A stretch of 64,000 nt of DNA from assembly GCF_000373365.1 (NCBI RefSeq), contig NZ_KB891211.1, positions 1 through 64,000 of the forward strand, read 5' to 3'. The DNA comes from Parafrankia discariae (lineage in GTDB: Bacteria > Actinomycetota > Actinomycetes > Frankiales > Frankiaceae). Below, piece by piece: positions 9,270 to 18,491 of this stretch; position 1 is the first letter of the stretch, and each line of letters opens with the position of its first letter. The notes below the pieces were generated by a model, which saw nothing but the letters and a program-made list of their open reading frames with translations, had not been told where the DNA came from and searched no databases. Made by a program: the position numbers and the translations under genes.

Positions 9270-9560
9270 ATGGACGACTCGTCTTCCGACATCGAGACGT
9301 ATCTGCCCAACCTGAGCGGGTTCCAGCTCGACGAGGTGGCCAAGGCGGCAAATTCGACTCTGCGCCGGGTCGCCCGCCGCGTGGCCAGAGACGCCACCCT
9401 AGCGAGCCTAGCCAGCTTCTCCTCCAGCAACGCGTCATTTGATGAGGCAGGCACACCAGGGAGTCGGATCCCGCCGGCGACTCCTCAGCCAGCAGAGGAA
9501 TCCGCAGAATTGCAGCCGTGGTCGGCGGGGTTCACCTCATCTATCGCCCCGACCTTCTGA
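9270..9560 (+). CDS. fxsA: FxsA-like RiPP precursor with C-terminal extension
   Basis: A 96-residue precursor. The ATG at 9270 has GAGGAGG about 9 nt upstream. Residues 1-50 resemble an FxsA leader (YLPNLSGFQLDEVA, then an Arg-rich helix) ending in LASLASFSSSN, equivalent to LAGFSSSAQ of the precursor at 3163. Instead of stopping there it continues 43 residues and ends WSAGFTSSIAPTF. It therefore has F-x-S motifs at 50-52 and 88-90. The last 43 bp overlap the fxsB start, indicating translational coupling. The expected chemistry is radical SAM cross-linking at one or both F-x-S sites. The extension may instead be a C-terminal follower or a loss of the original stop codon; the sequence alone cannot decide. 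Confidence 0.75.
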   Translation: MDDSSSDIETYLPNLSGFQLDEVAKAANSTLRRVARRVARDATLASLASFSSSNASFDEAGTPGSRIPPATPQPAEESAELQPWSAGFTSSIAPTF

Positions 9561-10819
9561 CGCCGGAACAGCGAGCTCGTGTGATCGGCCTCCTCGGTGC
9601 GGCCTATGGAGATCCGCCGGACGAATGGCCCGCCAACGAGCTCGACTTCCACCGGCTGACCGCCGCGGGATGGCGACCCACGCCCTTCCGGCAGATCGTT
9701 CTCAAGGTCAACAGCAGGTGCAATCTGTCCTGTACGTACTGCTATGTCTACCATCAGGCGGACCAGAACTGGCGGCAGCAGCCCGTCACAATGAGCCCGG
9801 CGGTGGTGGAGGCCACGGCGCACAGGCTCTCGGCACACGCGAAAACACACGAACTCTCTCGGATGCAGATCATCCTGCACGGCGGCGAACCGCTCCTGGC
9901 CGGCCATGATCATCTCCGGAGCGTAGTTACTCGATTTCTCGCCGCGGTCGACGACGTCACCGCCGTGGAGTTCGCCCTGCAGACCAACGGCACGCTGATC
10001 GACGAGATGTTCCTCGAGCTCTGCCAGGAGTTCGGCATCCGGGTCGGGGTCAGCGTCGACGGCGATCTGGCGGTCAACGACCGACGCCGGACGCGTCGCA
10101 ACGGCAGTGGCAGCCACGCCGCGGTCGCGCGAGGCCTGCACCTGCTCACGTCGGATCGATTCCGGTCGGTTTTTGCCGGGCTGCTCTGCGTCATCGACCC
10201 CGCGAGCGATCCGGTGGATGTCTACGAAAGCCTGCTGGCGTGGCGACCGCCGAGTCTCGACCTCCTCCTTCCGCACGGGAACTGGACGGCCCGCCCACCC
10301 GCCCGGGACAGCGACGAGACGTCGACGCCCTACGCCGACTGGCTCGGTCGGGTGTTCGACCGTTGGTACCCGGCCCCCAGCCACGAGACGGACATCCGCC
10401 TGTTCCTGGAGATCATCTCGTTGATCCTCGGTGGCCACAGCCGCATCGAGACAGTAGGACTCTCGCCCTCGTCCGTCGTCGTCGTCGAGACCGACGGCTC
10501 GATCGAACAAGTCGACGCACTCAAGTCCGCCTATCACGGCGCGGCATCCACCGGGCTCACCGTAACGCGCAACGACCTCGACGAGGCGCTGCGCCATCCG
10601 GGTATCATTGCCCGACAGCTCGGCTCCGCCGCGCTCGGCCCCGAGTGCGCGCGATGCCCGGTGCACCGGGTGTGCGGAGGTGGATATTATCCCCACCGGT
10701 ATCAGGCCGGCAGCGGCTTTCGAAACAGATCCGTCTACTGCCCCGATCTGTTCGCACTGATCACACGAATCGGCAGACAGATCCGGGCAGATATCGAAAA
10801 AGGCAAAGCCGCAGGGTGA
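9518..10819 (+). CDS. fxsB: FxsB radical SAM/SPASM cyclophane maturase
   Basis: A 433-residue radical SAM enzyme. The cluster motif CNLSCTYC gives C68, C72 and C75 for the [4Fe-4S]/SAM site. GGEPLL follows near residue 130. A SPASM-type C-terminal cysteine set (CARCPVHRVCGGGY and a later SVYC) binds auxiliary clusters. FxsB enzymes cross-link phenylalanine rings to a neighbouring residue in FxsA peptides, so the adjacent precursor is the likely substrate. The GTG at 9518 overlaps the precursor's last 43 bp; no strong ribosome site is visible, consistent with coupling. The next gene begins inside its stop codon (GTGA). Confidence in family is high; regiochemistry and substrate range are inferred. 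Confidence 0.92.
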   Translation: MVGGVHLIYRPDLLTPEQRARVIGLLGAAYGDPPDEWPANELDFHRLTAAGWRPTPFRQIVLKVNSRCNLSCTYCYVYHQADQNWRQQPVTMSPAVVEATAHRLSAHAKTHELSRMQIILHGGEPLLAGHDHLRSVVTRFLAAVDDVTAVEFALQTNGTLIDEMFLELCQEFGIRVGVSVDGDLAVNDRRRTRRNGSGSHAAVARGLHLLTSDRFRSVFAGLLCVIDPASDPVDVYESLLAWRPPSLDLLLPHGNWTARPPARDSDETSTPYADWLGRVFDRWYPAPSHETDIRLFLEIISLILGGHSRIETVGLSPSSVVVVETDGSIEQVDALKSAYHGAASTGLTVTRNDLDEALRHPGIIARQLGSAALGPECARCPVHRVCGGGYYPHRYQAGSGFRNRSVYCPDLFALITRIGRQIRADIEKGKAAG

Positions 10820-12660
10820 ACATTGAATTCCATCGGCTCGCGCTGGCCGACTTCGACGACCTCGCGGCCGGCGGCGGGCGCGCGGGGCTCGTGCTCGGCC
10901 TGCGCAGAACGCAGCTGAGCAAGCGCCTACTCGCCCTCCACGCGGTGATGACCGACGCCGACGAGCGGGCGCAGGCGGCCGCCGCTACCGCAGGCCTGGC
11001 GAACGCCTACGGCGTGCTCGCCGCGGCCCAGCGGCAGGCACCGGAGGCGACCGAGGCAGTCCTGCTCGCACCGGGCCTCGGCCTGTGGGCTATGCACTGC
11101 CTGCGCCGGCTCCACGGGAACGCCAGCCCGGCCACGCCCTTGGAGGAGGACCTCGGGATCCTCGGCAACTATGCCGTCGCCGCAGCCCTGCGGGCTGGCC
11201 TGTGCGCGACGGTGGCCGTCCCGCTCCGGGGCGGCCACCTGCTCATCCCGGCGGTCGGGCGGGTCCAGGCCGGCCTGGCCGGCTGGGCCACGGTCCGGAT
11301 CGAAGGAACGGTCCTGCACCTGACCGCCGGCCAGGCCGACAACCTGCCGAGCCAGTCACTGGCGCTGCAGATCCCGAGCGATCCGGCCGCGATGCCTGAC
11401 TTCCCGGCTCAGTCGCAGCGCGGCCAGTGGCGCATGGTGCCGGAGCTGGTGAGCGTCGCGAACGGCCGGCGCGTCGCCCTCCTGCTCGACGATGTCGACC
11501 CGGCCCGCGACCTGCTCGAGCTGCCGATGGCGCCCGACGCGGCAACCGAGGACGTCGACGTCTGGCAGCAACGCCTCGACGATGGCTGGCGCATCCTCGG
11601 CGACTACGACCCGCGGACAGCGGAGGCCGTCGCGGCCGGGCTGGCGACCATCTATCCGCTGGCCTCCTCGTCGTGGGCCGAGGAGCTCAGTGCCTCCTCC
11701 GGCGAGGCCTTCGGCGCGGTGGCTCTCACCCTTCCCAGGGACGGACTCTCCTTCGCCGCTGCGCTGGTCCACGAGTTCCAGCACACGAAGCTCTCCGCGT
11801 TGCTGGATCTGGTGGCCCTGGTCAAGCCGGTCGACGAACGACTGTTCTACGCGCCCTGGCGACGTGACCCGCGCCCCCTTCCAGGTCTGCTGCAGGGTGC
11901 CTACGCCTATCTCGGGCTGACCGGATTCTGGGACTATCGCCGCCATGCGGAAAACGGCGACGAGTACGCGCACTTCGAGTTCGCGCGGTGGCGGGACGAG
12001 GTCTGGCGGGTCCTGAGCACGCTCCGCTTCTCCGGCGCGATGACCCCCCTCGGTCTGCGTTTTCTGAACGGCATGCAGTCCACCATCCGGGTCAGTCGCC
12101 AGAAACCGGTTCCCGACGGTCCGGGCGAACTCGCGCGTAGGGCTGCTGACGACACGAGACTTACCTGGCAGCTCCGTAACGCCGAGCCCTCGCCGGCTCA
12201 GATCACGCTGTTGGCGAAGGCCTGGATCGAGGGTGGACAACCACCGCCGGCCTCGCGGATACCGACGCGGATCGTCCCAGGAAACCATGGCCTGGTGACC
12301 GGCTCGCGGCTTGCGCTCGCCCAGCTTCGCCTGTTGGACCCGAAACGATTCGAGGCCGCCCGACAGGGCGTTCCCCACGTTCTCGATACCACCGTCTCAG
12401 CGGCCGATCGGGCCCTCGCGTTCGGGGATCCCCAGACCGCGGCACAGCGGTACAAGGACGAAATAGGCCGCGAGCCCGACCTGCTCGACGCCTGGGCGGG
12501 TCTGGCGCTGTGCCGGCGCCAGCATTCCGCACCCGGATCGCGCGTCCTGATCGCCCGGCCGGAAGTCGTCCAGCGGTTGCACCGGCGGATCGAGGAGCTG
12601 TCCGGCCTCCGCGCCGATCCAGACGCCGTCGCCTCCTGGCTGCCCGAACCGGTGCCCTGA
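10816..12660 (+). CDS. HEXXH-motif protein of the FxSxx system
   Basis: A 614-residue protein belonging to the HEXXH-containing putative peptide-modification family found downstream of fxsB. The motif HEFQH is at residues 319-323, typical of zinc metallopeptidases; E320 would be catalytic. Flanking text ALVHEFQHTKLSALLDL places it in a long helix. The last third is helical, TPR-like, and includes YKDEIGREPDLLDAWAGLALCRR. The GTG start overlaps the fxsB stop by 4 bp, so the two are translationally coupled and probably work on the same peptide. It may be a leader peptidase or a second modifying enzyme; no activity is established from sequence. No signal peptide is visible, so it should act in the cytoplasm. 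Confidence 0.85.
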   Translation: MNIEFHRLALADFDDLAAGGGRAGLVLGLRRTQLSKRLLALHAVMTDADERAQAAAATAGLANAYGVLAAAQRQAPEATEAVLLAPGLGLWAMHCLRRLHGNASPATPLEEDLGILGNYAVAAALRAGLCATVAVPLRGGHLLIPAVGRVQAGLAGWATVRIEGTVLHLTAGQADNLPSQSLALQIPSDPAAMPDFPAQSQRGQWRMVPELVSVANGRRVALLLDDVDPARDLLELPMAPDAATEDVDVWQQRLDDGWRILGDYDPRTAEAVAAGLATIYPLASSSWAEELSASSGEAFGAVALTLPRDGLSFAAALVHEFQHTKLSALLDLVALVKPVDERLFYAPWRRDPRPLPGLLQGAYAYLGLTGFWDYRRHAENGDEYAHFEFARWRDEVWRVLSTLRFSGAMTPLGLRFLNGMQSTIRVSRQKPVPDGPGELARRAADDTRLTWQLRNAEPSPAQITLLAKAWIEGGQPPPASRIPTRIVPGNHGLVTGSRLALAQLRLLDPKRFEAARQGVPHVLDTTVSAADRALAFGDPQTAAQRYKDEIGREPDLLDAWAGLALCRRQHSAPGSRVLIARPEVVQRLHRRIEELSGLRADPDAVASWLPEPVP

Positions 12661-12706
12661 CCGGGCCGCGGACCCGCCGCGGCCAGCGGACGAGTCTCCA
12701 GCGGCC

Positions 12707-15211
12707 TTACAGCGACGGCGGCTCGAAGTCGAAGTCGAGCCGCTCACCGCGCTCGCCGGCCAGTACGTCGGGATGCTCGGGGCCCAGGACCCGGCGGTAA
12801 CGCCCGACGGTGTCGGTGGAGAGCTTCTGCGCCTCGTCGTTCCGGCTGAGCTGAGCCAGGTCCAACGCGACATTGGTCGCGCAGACCAGAGTGTGCGGGT
12901 GATCAGGTCCGAGGAGGTCACGGAACGAGTTCAGGGTCTGTTCCCCGATCTCCAGAGCCTCGCCGACCGCGCCCTGCGCGGACCGGGCGGTGGCCAGGTT
13001 CGCCCGGCAGGTCAGTGTGAAGTGGTGGTCCGGGCCGAGCCTGCTTTCCAGGCCCGCGAGCGCGTCCTTGAGCAGGCGCTCTGCCTCGTCGACCCGGCCG
13101 AGCTGACGCTGGACCAGCGCCAGGTTCAGATAACAACCGTAGGTATATGGATGGTCGGCGCCGAGGGCGTCGCGATACCGATTGACGGTTTTCTCGATAC
13201 GCTCCGCCGCGTCGTTCGGATCACCGGCGACCCGCTGCGCGTTTCCCAGGTTGATCGCGGCGGCAAGGGCTTCGGGATGTTCTTTATCGAACTGCCGACT
13301 CTCCGTATAGCGGCCGTAGACCTGCTCGGCGAGCACCAGGGCCTCAGGAAACAGCCCGGCCTTCCGTCGGGCGACCGAGAGATCCTTCGCCTGCACGAGA
13401 ACGTACGGATGGTCGGCGGTAAGTCGCCCACGGTTGACCAGGTCTTCATAAACCCGATAGGCGTGTTCCGCCGCATCCCGGGCTTTCAGGTAGTGTCCCG
13501 CCTGCCGCATGTCACGGGCGACGGCAGTCAATGAGAGGGCAACCCAGGGGTCCGTGTCGCCGCCTGACAGGTCCCTCCGGTTCGCGAGATTTTCCTGATC
13601 CCGCCGCAACGCAAGCTCGTAGGAACTGTTGAGGCTGTAGTCCAACGCTAGGTTGTTGACACAAAGAAGGGTTTCGTGGGCATAGGTACCGAAGACCCGC
13701 TCGTGCCGGGGTAGGGCATCCTCGTCCAGCTCGAGTGCGGCCCGGAACTCGCCGCGGGCGCGCAGGTCAGCGCCATGGCCGTTCAGAATGATGAGGGTTT
13801 CCTCGTGGTCCGGACCGAGGACCTCGGTGATCGCTTCCAGGGTGGGCCGGCGCAGATCATAGGCCTCCTGAGATTTACCCAGCGCCCATAGGATGTTTGC
13901 CTTGATCCCCTTCAGTACGAGCACGTCCGGGTCGCGCTCGCCGGAGTCCTTCTCCCACCGCTGCAGCGCGCGGTCCGCCTCGTTCAGGCCCGTGGTGAAG
14001 TCACCGACGTTGTACAGATACCCGATGATGTGCTCGATGAGCTGACGGGCCGGGACCTCGGTGGATTCGAAGACGCCGGAGGGCACGATATGCGGGAGCA
14101 GGTTCTCGAACTCGACCCGGTTCTGGGTCTCGGAGTTCCCCGGGTCGGCGGCGACGAGCAGTGCGTGGACCTCGTCCCGCATACGGGCCTGCTCCTCGGC
14201 CGGGAGCTCCTCGCGGATGAGCATCTGGACCAGGCGGTGTACCTGCACCGTCTTGCGGCTGGTGTCGATCTTCGCCAGCGCGTAGCGGCCGAGTTCGCGC
14301 ATGGCGCGGCTCACCATCAGCCGGTCCTGCATCGACCGGCCGAACTCGGAGCTCAGGGTGTACTTGCCGCGGTCGAGCATCTCCAGCGAGATCGGCTCCG
14401 GGCCGAAGAAGGCACAGCGGCGCAGCAGTTCGAGCGCGAAGGGCGCCTGATCGCGCAGCCGGGTCACCGACAGGCTCCACGCGGCCGCCACCGGCTTCGA
14501 GTAGTCCGACGGCGGGTTCTCCGCCAGCAGCCGGCTTGACGCCTCGCCCAGCAGGTCCAGGTACTCCTTGACGCCCATCCCGGTCTCGAACTGCAGCGCC
14601 CCGGCCTGTTCCAGGGCCAGCGGCAGGTCTCCGAGCGCCTCGGCCAGCCGGTTGGCCTCCTTCTCCGCGATGCCGGGAACCCGGCGTTCGAGGAACTCCA
14701 TGCTCTCCCGGCGGGCGAACACGTCGACCTCGATCGTGTCGACGATGCTCTGCCACCGCCGGTTACGCGACGTGACGAGTACGTGGCCGGGACCGTGGGG
14801 CATCAGGCTGCGGATCAGCTCGGGCTGGTCGGCGTTGTCGAAGATCAACAACCATCGGTGGTACGGCTCGCCCCGACGCAGGGCGTCGAGCACGGCGGCG
14901 ACCGAGTCCTCGACCCGCAGCAGGCCGCCCTCGGACAGGCCGAGCCGTGGCGCCAGCGCGGCCAGGTTGGAGCGGACGAGCGCCGGCTGGTCTGCGGGGA
15001 TCCACCAGATCAGGTCGTAGTGCGACTGGTACCGGTACGCGTACTCGATGGCGAGGTGGGTCTTCCCGACACCGCCCATCCCCTGGAGGGCGTGCGGGAG
15101 GACCGCGGTGACGTCGGTCTGCTCGGAGGAGACCCGGCGGCGGAGCTCGGCCAACTGACTTTCTCGCCCGGTGAAGTTCTTGTTCCGTTGGGGTACACCG
15201 CCCCAAATCAT
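12707..15211 (-). CDS. NB-ARC/TPR protein of the FxSxx-COOH system
   Basis: An 834-residue STAND protein. An NB-ARC domain spans about residues 10-300: it opens WGGVPQRNKNFTGRE, with P-loop GMGGVGKTHLA near 45 and sensor WLLIFDNAD. A linker containing FFGPEPIS leads to TPRs from about 420 to 815, rich in LGPDH/HP repeats. It ends RLDFDFEPPSL, echoing the tail of the 1311-residue protein. Compared with that protein it lacks the MinD-like and TIR domains. I chose the ATG at 15211 (GAGG 7 nt upstream); an upstream in-frame extension of 60 codons is low-complexity. It is convergent with the HEXXH gene, 47 bp away. A receptor-like role towards a peptide is inferred. Confidence 0.82.
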   Translation of the reverse strand: MIWGGVPQRNKNFTGRESQLAELRRRVSSEQTDVTAVLPHALQGMGGVGKTHLAIEYAYRYQSHYDLIWWIPADQPALVRSNLAALAPRLGLSEGGLLRVEDSVAAVLDALRRGEPYHRWLLIFDNADQPELIRSLMPHGPGHVLVTSRNRRWQSIVDTIEVDVFARRESMEFLERRVPGIAEKEANRLAEALGDLPLALEQAGALQFETGMGVKEYLDLLGEASSRLLAENPPSDYSKPVAAAWSLSVTRLRDQAPFALELLRRCAFFGPEPISLEMLDRGKYTLSSEFGRSMQDRLMVSRAMRELGRYALAKIDTSRKTVQVHRLVQMLIREELPAEEQARMRDEVHALLVAADPGNSETQNRVEFENLLPHIVPSGVFESTEVPARQLIEHIIGYLYNVGDFTTGLNEADRALQRWEKDSGERDPDVLVLKGIKANILWALGKSQEAYDLRRPTLEAITEVLGPDHEETLIILNGHGADLRARGEFRAALELDEDALPRHERVFGTYAHETLLCVNNLALDYSLNSSYELALRRDQENLANRRDLSGGDTDPWVALSLTAVARDMRQAGHYLKARDAAEHAYRVYEDLVNRGRLTADHPYVLVQAKDLSVARRKAGLFPEALVLAEQVYGRYTESRQFDKEHPEALAAAINLGNAQRVAGDPNDAAERIEKTVNRYRDALGADHPYTYGCYLNLALVQRQLGRVDEAERLLKDALAGLESRLGPDHHFTLTCRANLATARSAQGAVGEALEIGEQTLNSFRDLLGPDHPHTLVCATNVALDLAQLSRNDEAQKLSTDTVGRYRRVLGPEHPDVLAGERGERLDFDFEPPSL

Positions 15212-15377
15212 CGGAACACCTCGGCTCGGCCCACTCGCCGAGTCGAACTCCAACACCGAAGCCACGTTCGCCCGCCCCCGCCCGCCTGCCGATAGAGAAC
15301 AACCGACGAGCATACGAGCCGAACGCACTCGCCCCGCACACCCCTCGCCGACGCGCCGTGAAATCCTCGCGGGCGCC

Positions 15378-15395
15378 CCTGATGATAACATCAGG
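15378..15395. promoter_or_regulatory. Small palindrome upstream of NB-ARC/TPR gene
   Basis: CCTGAT-N6-ATCAGG forms a perfect 6-bp dyad with an AT-rich centre (gataac), unusual in this GC-rich context. It lies about 165 bp before the chosen start and could be a regulator site. No cognate regulator is evident. Confidence 0.3.
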
Positions 15396-15625
15396 CGGTG
15401 ACTCCAGCGCCATTCACGGGCACGACCGCGCGTCGATCGCGCGTCGACCGGCGGGGCACACGCGACCTTCTGACCCAGGTCAACCTACCAAAGCGCGGCC
15501 CGAATGTCCGGAGCGCGACACGTCCGCCCACAAAGCCGCGCGGTCGAGGCGCCCAGGGTCCCGTCGCCGCCTCCTGGCGGGAAGCTCCGCGCACGTCCGC
15601 CCACGACGGCCTAACGGTTCCATAA

Positions 15626-15665
15626 CCGCTTCTGAGCTGCAGAGAAGTGCAGGTCAGAAGCGGTG
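15626..15665. repeat. 40-bp inverted repeat in gene-free region
   Basis: An 11-bp perfect outer stem (ACCGCTTCTGA, 626-636, with TCAGAAGCGGT, 655-665) encloses an inner CTGCA/TGCAG stem around a 6-nt loop. It sits in the 1.2-kb stretch 15212-16389, between the divergent NB-ARC/TPR and nSTAND1 genes. I see no protein-coding gene with recognisable features in that stretch. The hairpin could be a terminator, an operator or a structured leader. Confidence 0.45.
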
Positions 15666-16389
15666 CCGAAAGCAAGCCTAGGAGCGCCGCGTTGACGGTG
15701 GGCACCCGCGAGGCCAGCCGGCCCGAGGGCCGCCGCAGCCGTCTTCACCTCTGGGCCGTGTACCCCGGACCGGCGGCCGGCCACCGCGAACCGATGCGGC
15801 AGGCCGACCGACGGCTGGTCGCAGTGGGCCGATCGGGGGTGAGTGCACCCCTCCATCCACTTCCCCGGCCCGGTGGGCGCCCGGTGGGCACATTCCGGAC
15901 TGGCCGGAAGCTGCCGGAGTGTGGGATCGCGGTGTCCCGTCAAGCCGCCAACCGCAACCCGACCGCGATGGCGAGGCGCTCCGTATGGAGAAAATCTTCC
16001 CATGTGGCGGCGGTGGGCCCACGGTGGCCGCCAAATGTCGGAGAATGACGCGGACGGTCCAGGACCGCGAGGCGGCAGAGCCGGGCCGGCCCAGGTGGAT
16101 ACCATTCGCGGGCACGGTCGCGTCAACACGGTCGCGTCAACGCCGAAAGGCCTCCAGTACTGTTGAGTACCTACCACCCATCCCCCACCGTCAAGTTTCC
16201 GCCGAAAAGTACAGAAAGACCGCCAATCTTTCCGGACCAACCGATATCGCCCGCAGACCGGCTGCCGACGGCCCCCACCGGGGACGGAGCCGGCGCCGGT
16301 GGCGTACGCACACCCACCCGGAACAGACGGCTCCCGGGGCGCGGGCGTGCCGCCGGGTCGACCCGGCGGCCCTGGCGGCAGGTCGGCGG

Positions 16390-18480
16390 ATGGTGACTCA
16401 GCTGCGGGCCACCCTTCCGTATGTCGGACTGCGCCCGTTCGAGGAGAACGAGGCCGGGTCGTTCTTCGGCCGGGACGCCGAGGCCCGGTCGCTGTCCGCC
16501 GCGTGGCTGCGCAGCCGCCTCGTGATCGCGCACGGTCCCGCCGGTGCCGGCAAGACCTCCCTGCTGCGGGCGGGCGTCCTGCCGGATCTGGCCGCCGCAG
16601 ACGCCGACATCCTGCCGGTCGGGCGGGTCGACGGCCCTGGTCTGACAGCGGCGAGTCCCGACGCCCTCGAACCGGTGGTCGGGCCCGGGAACCCGTTCAC
16701 CCGGGCACTGCTGCGGTGCTGGTCCCACGAGGACGAGTCGTCGTCCCTGCTGGACGCGCTGCGGGACCTCACCGACCGGCACCACCCGCGCGGCGCGTCC
16801 CGGCCGATCCTGCTGGCCATCGACCAGTTCGAGGAGTTCCTCGCGCCCCGCTCGGCCCGGCTGACCCCGTTGCGGTCCCAGTTCGTCGAGGCACTCGCCG
16901 TGGCGGCCGCAGCGCTGCCGAACCTGCGCATCCTGCTTGTGCTACGCACCGACCATCGGGAGGCGCTGCTGCCGTACCGGCGGCTGCTGCTGGCGGCCGG
17001 TACGGCCGGGGCGGACGGGCCCGGTCACGGGTCGGCGGTGCCGGTCACCGAGGTCGCCGTCACGCCGCTGGTGCCGGACTGCGCGGTGACCGCCCTCGTC
17101 GAGCCGCTGCGCGCCGCCGGGATCCGGTTCGCCCCGGGCGCCGCCGCGGCCTGCGTCGACGATCTCACGACGAGCCGGACCGTCGACGCGACCGGCGCCG
17201 AGTCGCTGCTGGTGGCGCAGACCGTCCAACCGGCGTTCCTGCAGCTCGTCGCGACCGCGCTGTGGCGGTCCCGGCCGGTGGCGGACGTCCCCGTCACCGC
17301 CTCGTGGCTCGGCCCGGTCGGGAACGTCACCGCGGTGCTGGGCGAGTACCTGACCCGGGCCCTGGTCACGACCGCCCACGAGCACGATCTCGACGAGGAC
17401 GAGCTGCGGGCCTGGCTCACCCGGACGTTCGTGACCGAGCGCGGGCGGCGCGGCATGGTAGACGAGGGCCTGACCATGACCGCCGGCATGCCCACGCCGG
17501 TGCTCGACGCCTTGGCCGAGCGGTACGTCCTGCGCTGTGAGCACCGGTCCGGTTCCCGCCGCTTCGAGCTCTTCGACGACCGGCTGCTCGAACCCCTGCA
17601 GCGGACGTCCGGCCCGTGGCCGGGCACCGGCGGAGCGGCCACCGAGGTCGGGGCGGCGGACTACCTGCGGGCGGCGCAGGTGAGTTTCGCCGACGGCGAC
17701 CTGGCCACCGCGTGCGCGCACGCCGAGGAGGCGCTGCGGCGCGACCCGGCGCCCTCACTCACCCGGGCCGGGACCCAGGCTCTACGGGCCCAGCTGTACC
17801 AGGCCAAGGGGCGGCTGGACCAAGCCGAGGCCTGCCTGCGCGAGGCCGCCGAGATCTACGAGTCGCTGTCGGACACCGAGGCGTCCGGGCGGGTGCTGGC
17901 TTCACTCGGCCGGCTACTGCTGGACGCCGGCCAGGTCGGACGGGCTGTCGAGGACCTGCAGGCCGCCAGCGAACGGCTCTCGGGTGACGCGGACGTCCAG
18001 TCCGACCTCGCGCACGCGCTCTGGCGCGCCGGCCAGCCGTGGGCGGCCGCGGCCATCTTCTCGGCCGTGCTCACGATCGCCCCCGACGCGGTGGCGGCGC
18101 TGGCCGGGCGGGCCCAGCTGCGGGTCGACCTGGGCGACGACGCCGGGGCGGTCGAGGACTTCGACCGGCTCGCCCGCGCGGCCGCCGCGGCGGCGAGTGG
18201 GGCGGGCGACGGGGTGGAGCTGCGGGCGGTGCGGGCGCTGGCGCTGGCCCGTCTCGGCCGGGTCGCCGAGGCGTCGGGCGAGTCGACGACGGCGCTGCGG
18301 GACGCGCCGGACAGCGGTCCGGTGTTGTGGCGGGTGGCGGAGGTCATCCGCGCCGCGGGAGACGAGCCCGGTGCGGACGACCTGCTCCGGCGTTCCCTCG
18401 ACGCCACGGAGCCCGCACTCGCCGCGCATCAGCGGACGCAGGTGTCACGGCTGCTGCGGCGCTCCGGCGCGCTGACGTGA
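16390..18480 (+). CDS. nSTAND1-type NTPase with TPR domain
   Basis: A 696-residue protein. The opening YVGLRPFEENEAGSFFGRD is the hallmark of novel STAND NTPase 1, followed by P-loop GPAGAGKTSLLRAG near residue 50 and Walker B-like ILLAIDQFEEF near 145. The C-terminal third (from about 415) is a series of tetratricopeptide-like helices (AAQVSFADGDLATACAHAEEALRRDP and later units). Such proteins are sensor-switch ATPases, commonly attached to effector or scaffold domains; no effector is fused here. The ATG at 16390 was chosen because the family signature begins 9 residues later. It is transcribed away from the FxSxx locus, so participation in that system is only suggested by proximity. Confidence 0.8.
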   Translation: MVTQLRATLPYVGLRPFEENEAGSFFGRDAEARSLSAAWLRSRLVIAHGPAGAGKTSLLRAGVLPDLAAADADILPVGRVDGPGLTAASPDALEPVVGPGNPFTRALLRCWSHEDESSSLLDALRDLTDRHHPRGASRPILLAIDQFEEFLAPRSARLTPLRSQFVEALAVAAAALPNLRILLVLRTDHREALLPYRRLLLAAGTAGADGPGHGSAVPVTEVAVTPLVPDCAVTALVEPLRAAGIRFAPGAAAACVDDLTTSRTVDATGAESLLVAQTVQPAFLQLVATALWRSRPVADVPVTASWLGPVGNVTAVLGEYLTRALVTTAHEHDLDEDELRAWLTRTFVTERGRRGMVDEGLTMTAGMPTPVLDALAERYVLRCEHRSGSRRFELFDDRLLEPLQRTSGPWPGTGGAATEVGAADYLRAAQVSFADGDLATACAHAEEALRRDPAPSLTRAGTQALRAQLYQAKGRLDQAEACLREAAEIYESLSDTEASGRVLASLGRLLLDAGQVGRAVEDLQAASERLSGDADVQSDLAHALWRAGQPWAAAAIFSAVLTIAPDAVAALAGRAQLRVDLGDDAGAVEDFDRLARAAAAAASGAGDGVELRAVRALALARLGRVAEASGESTTALRDAPDSGPVLWRVAEVIRAAGDEPGADDLLRRSLDATEPALAAHQRTQVSRLLRRSGALT

Positions 18481-18491
18481 CCGACCGTCGA

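Noticed and set aside
16163..16396. 77-codon Pro-rich frame before the nSTAND1 gene
   Set aside because: Starts at TTG without a ribosome site and overlaps the nSTAND1 start; composition is that of non-coding DNA.
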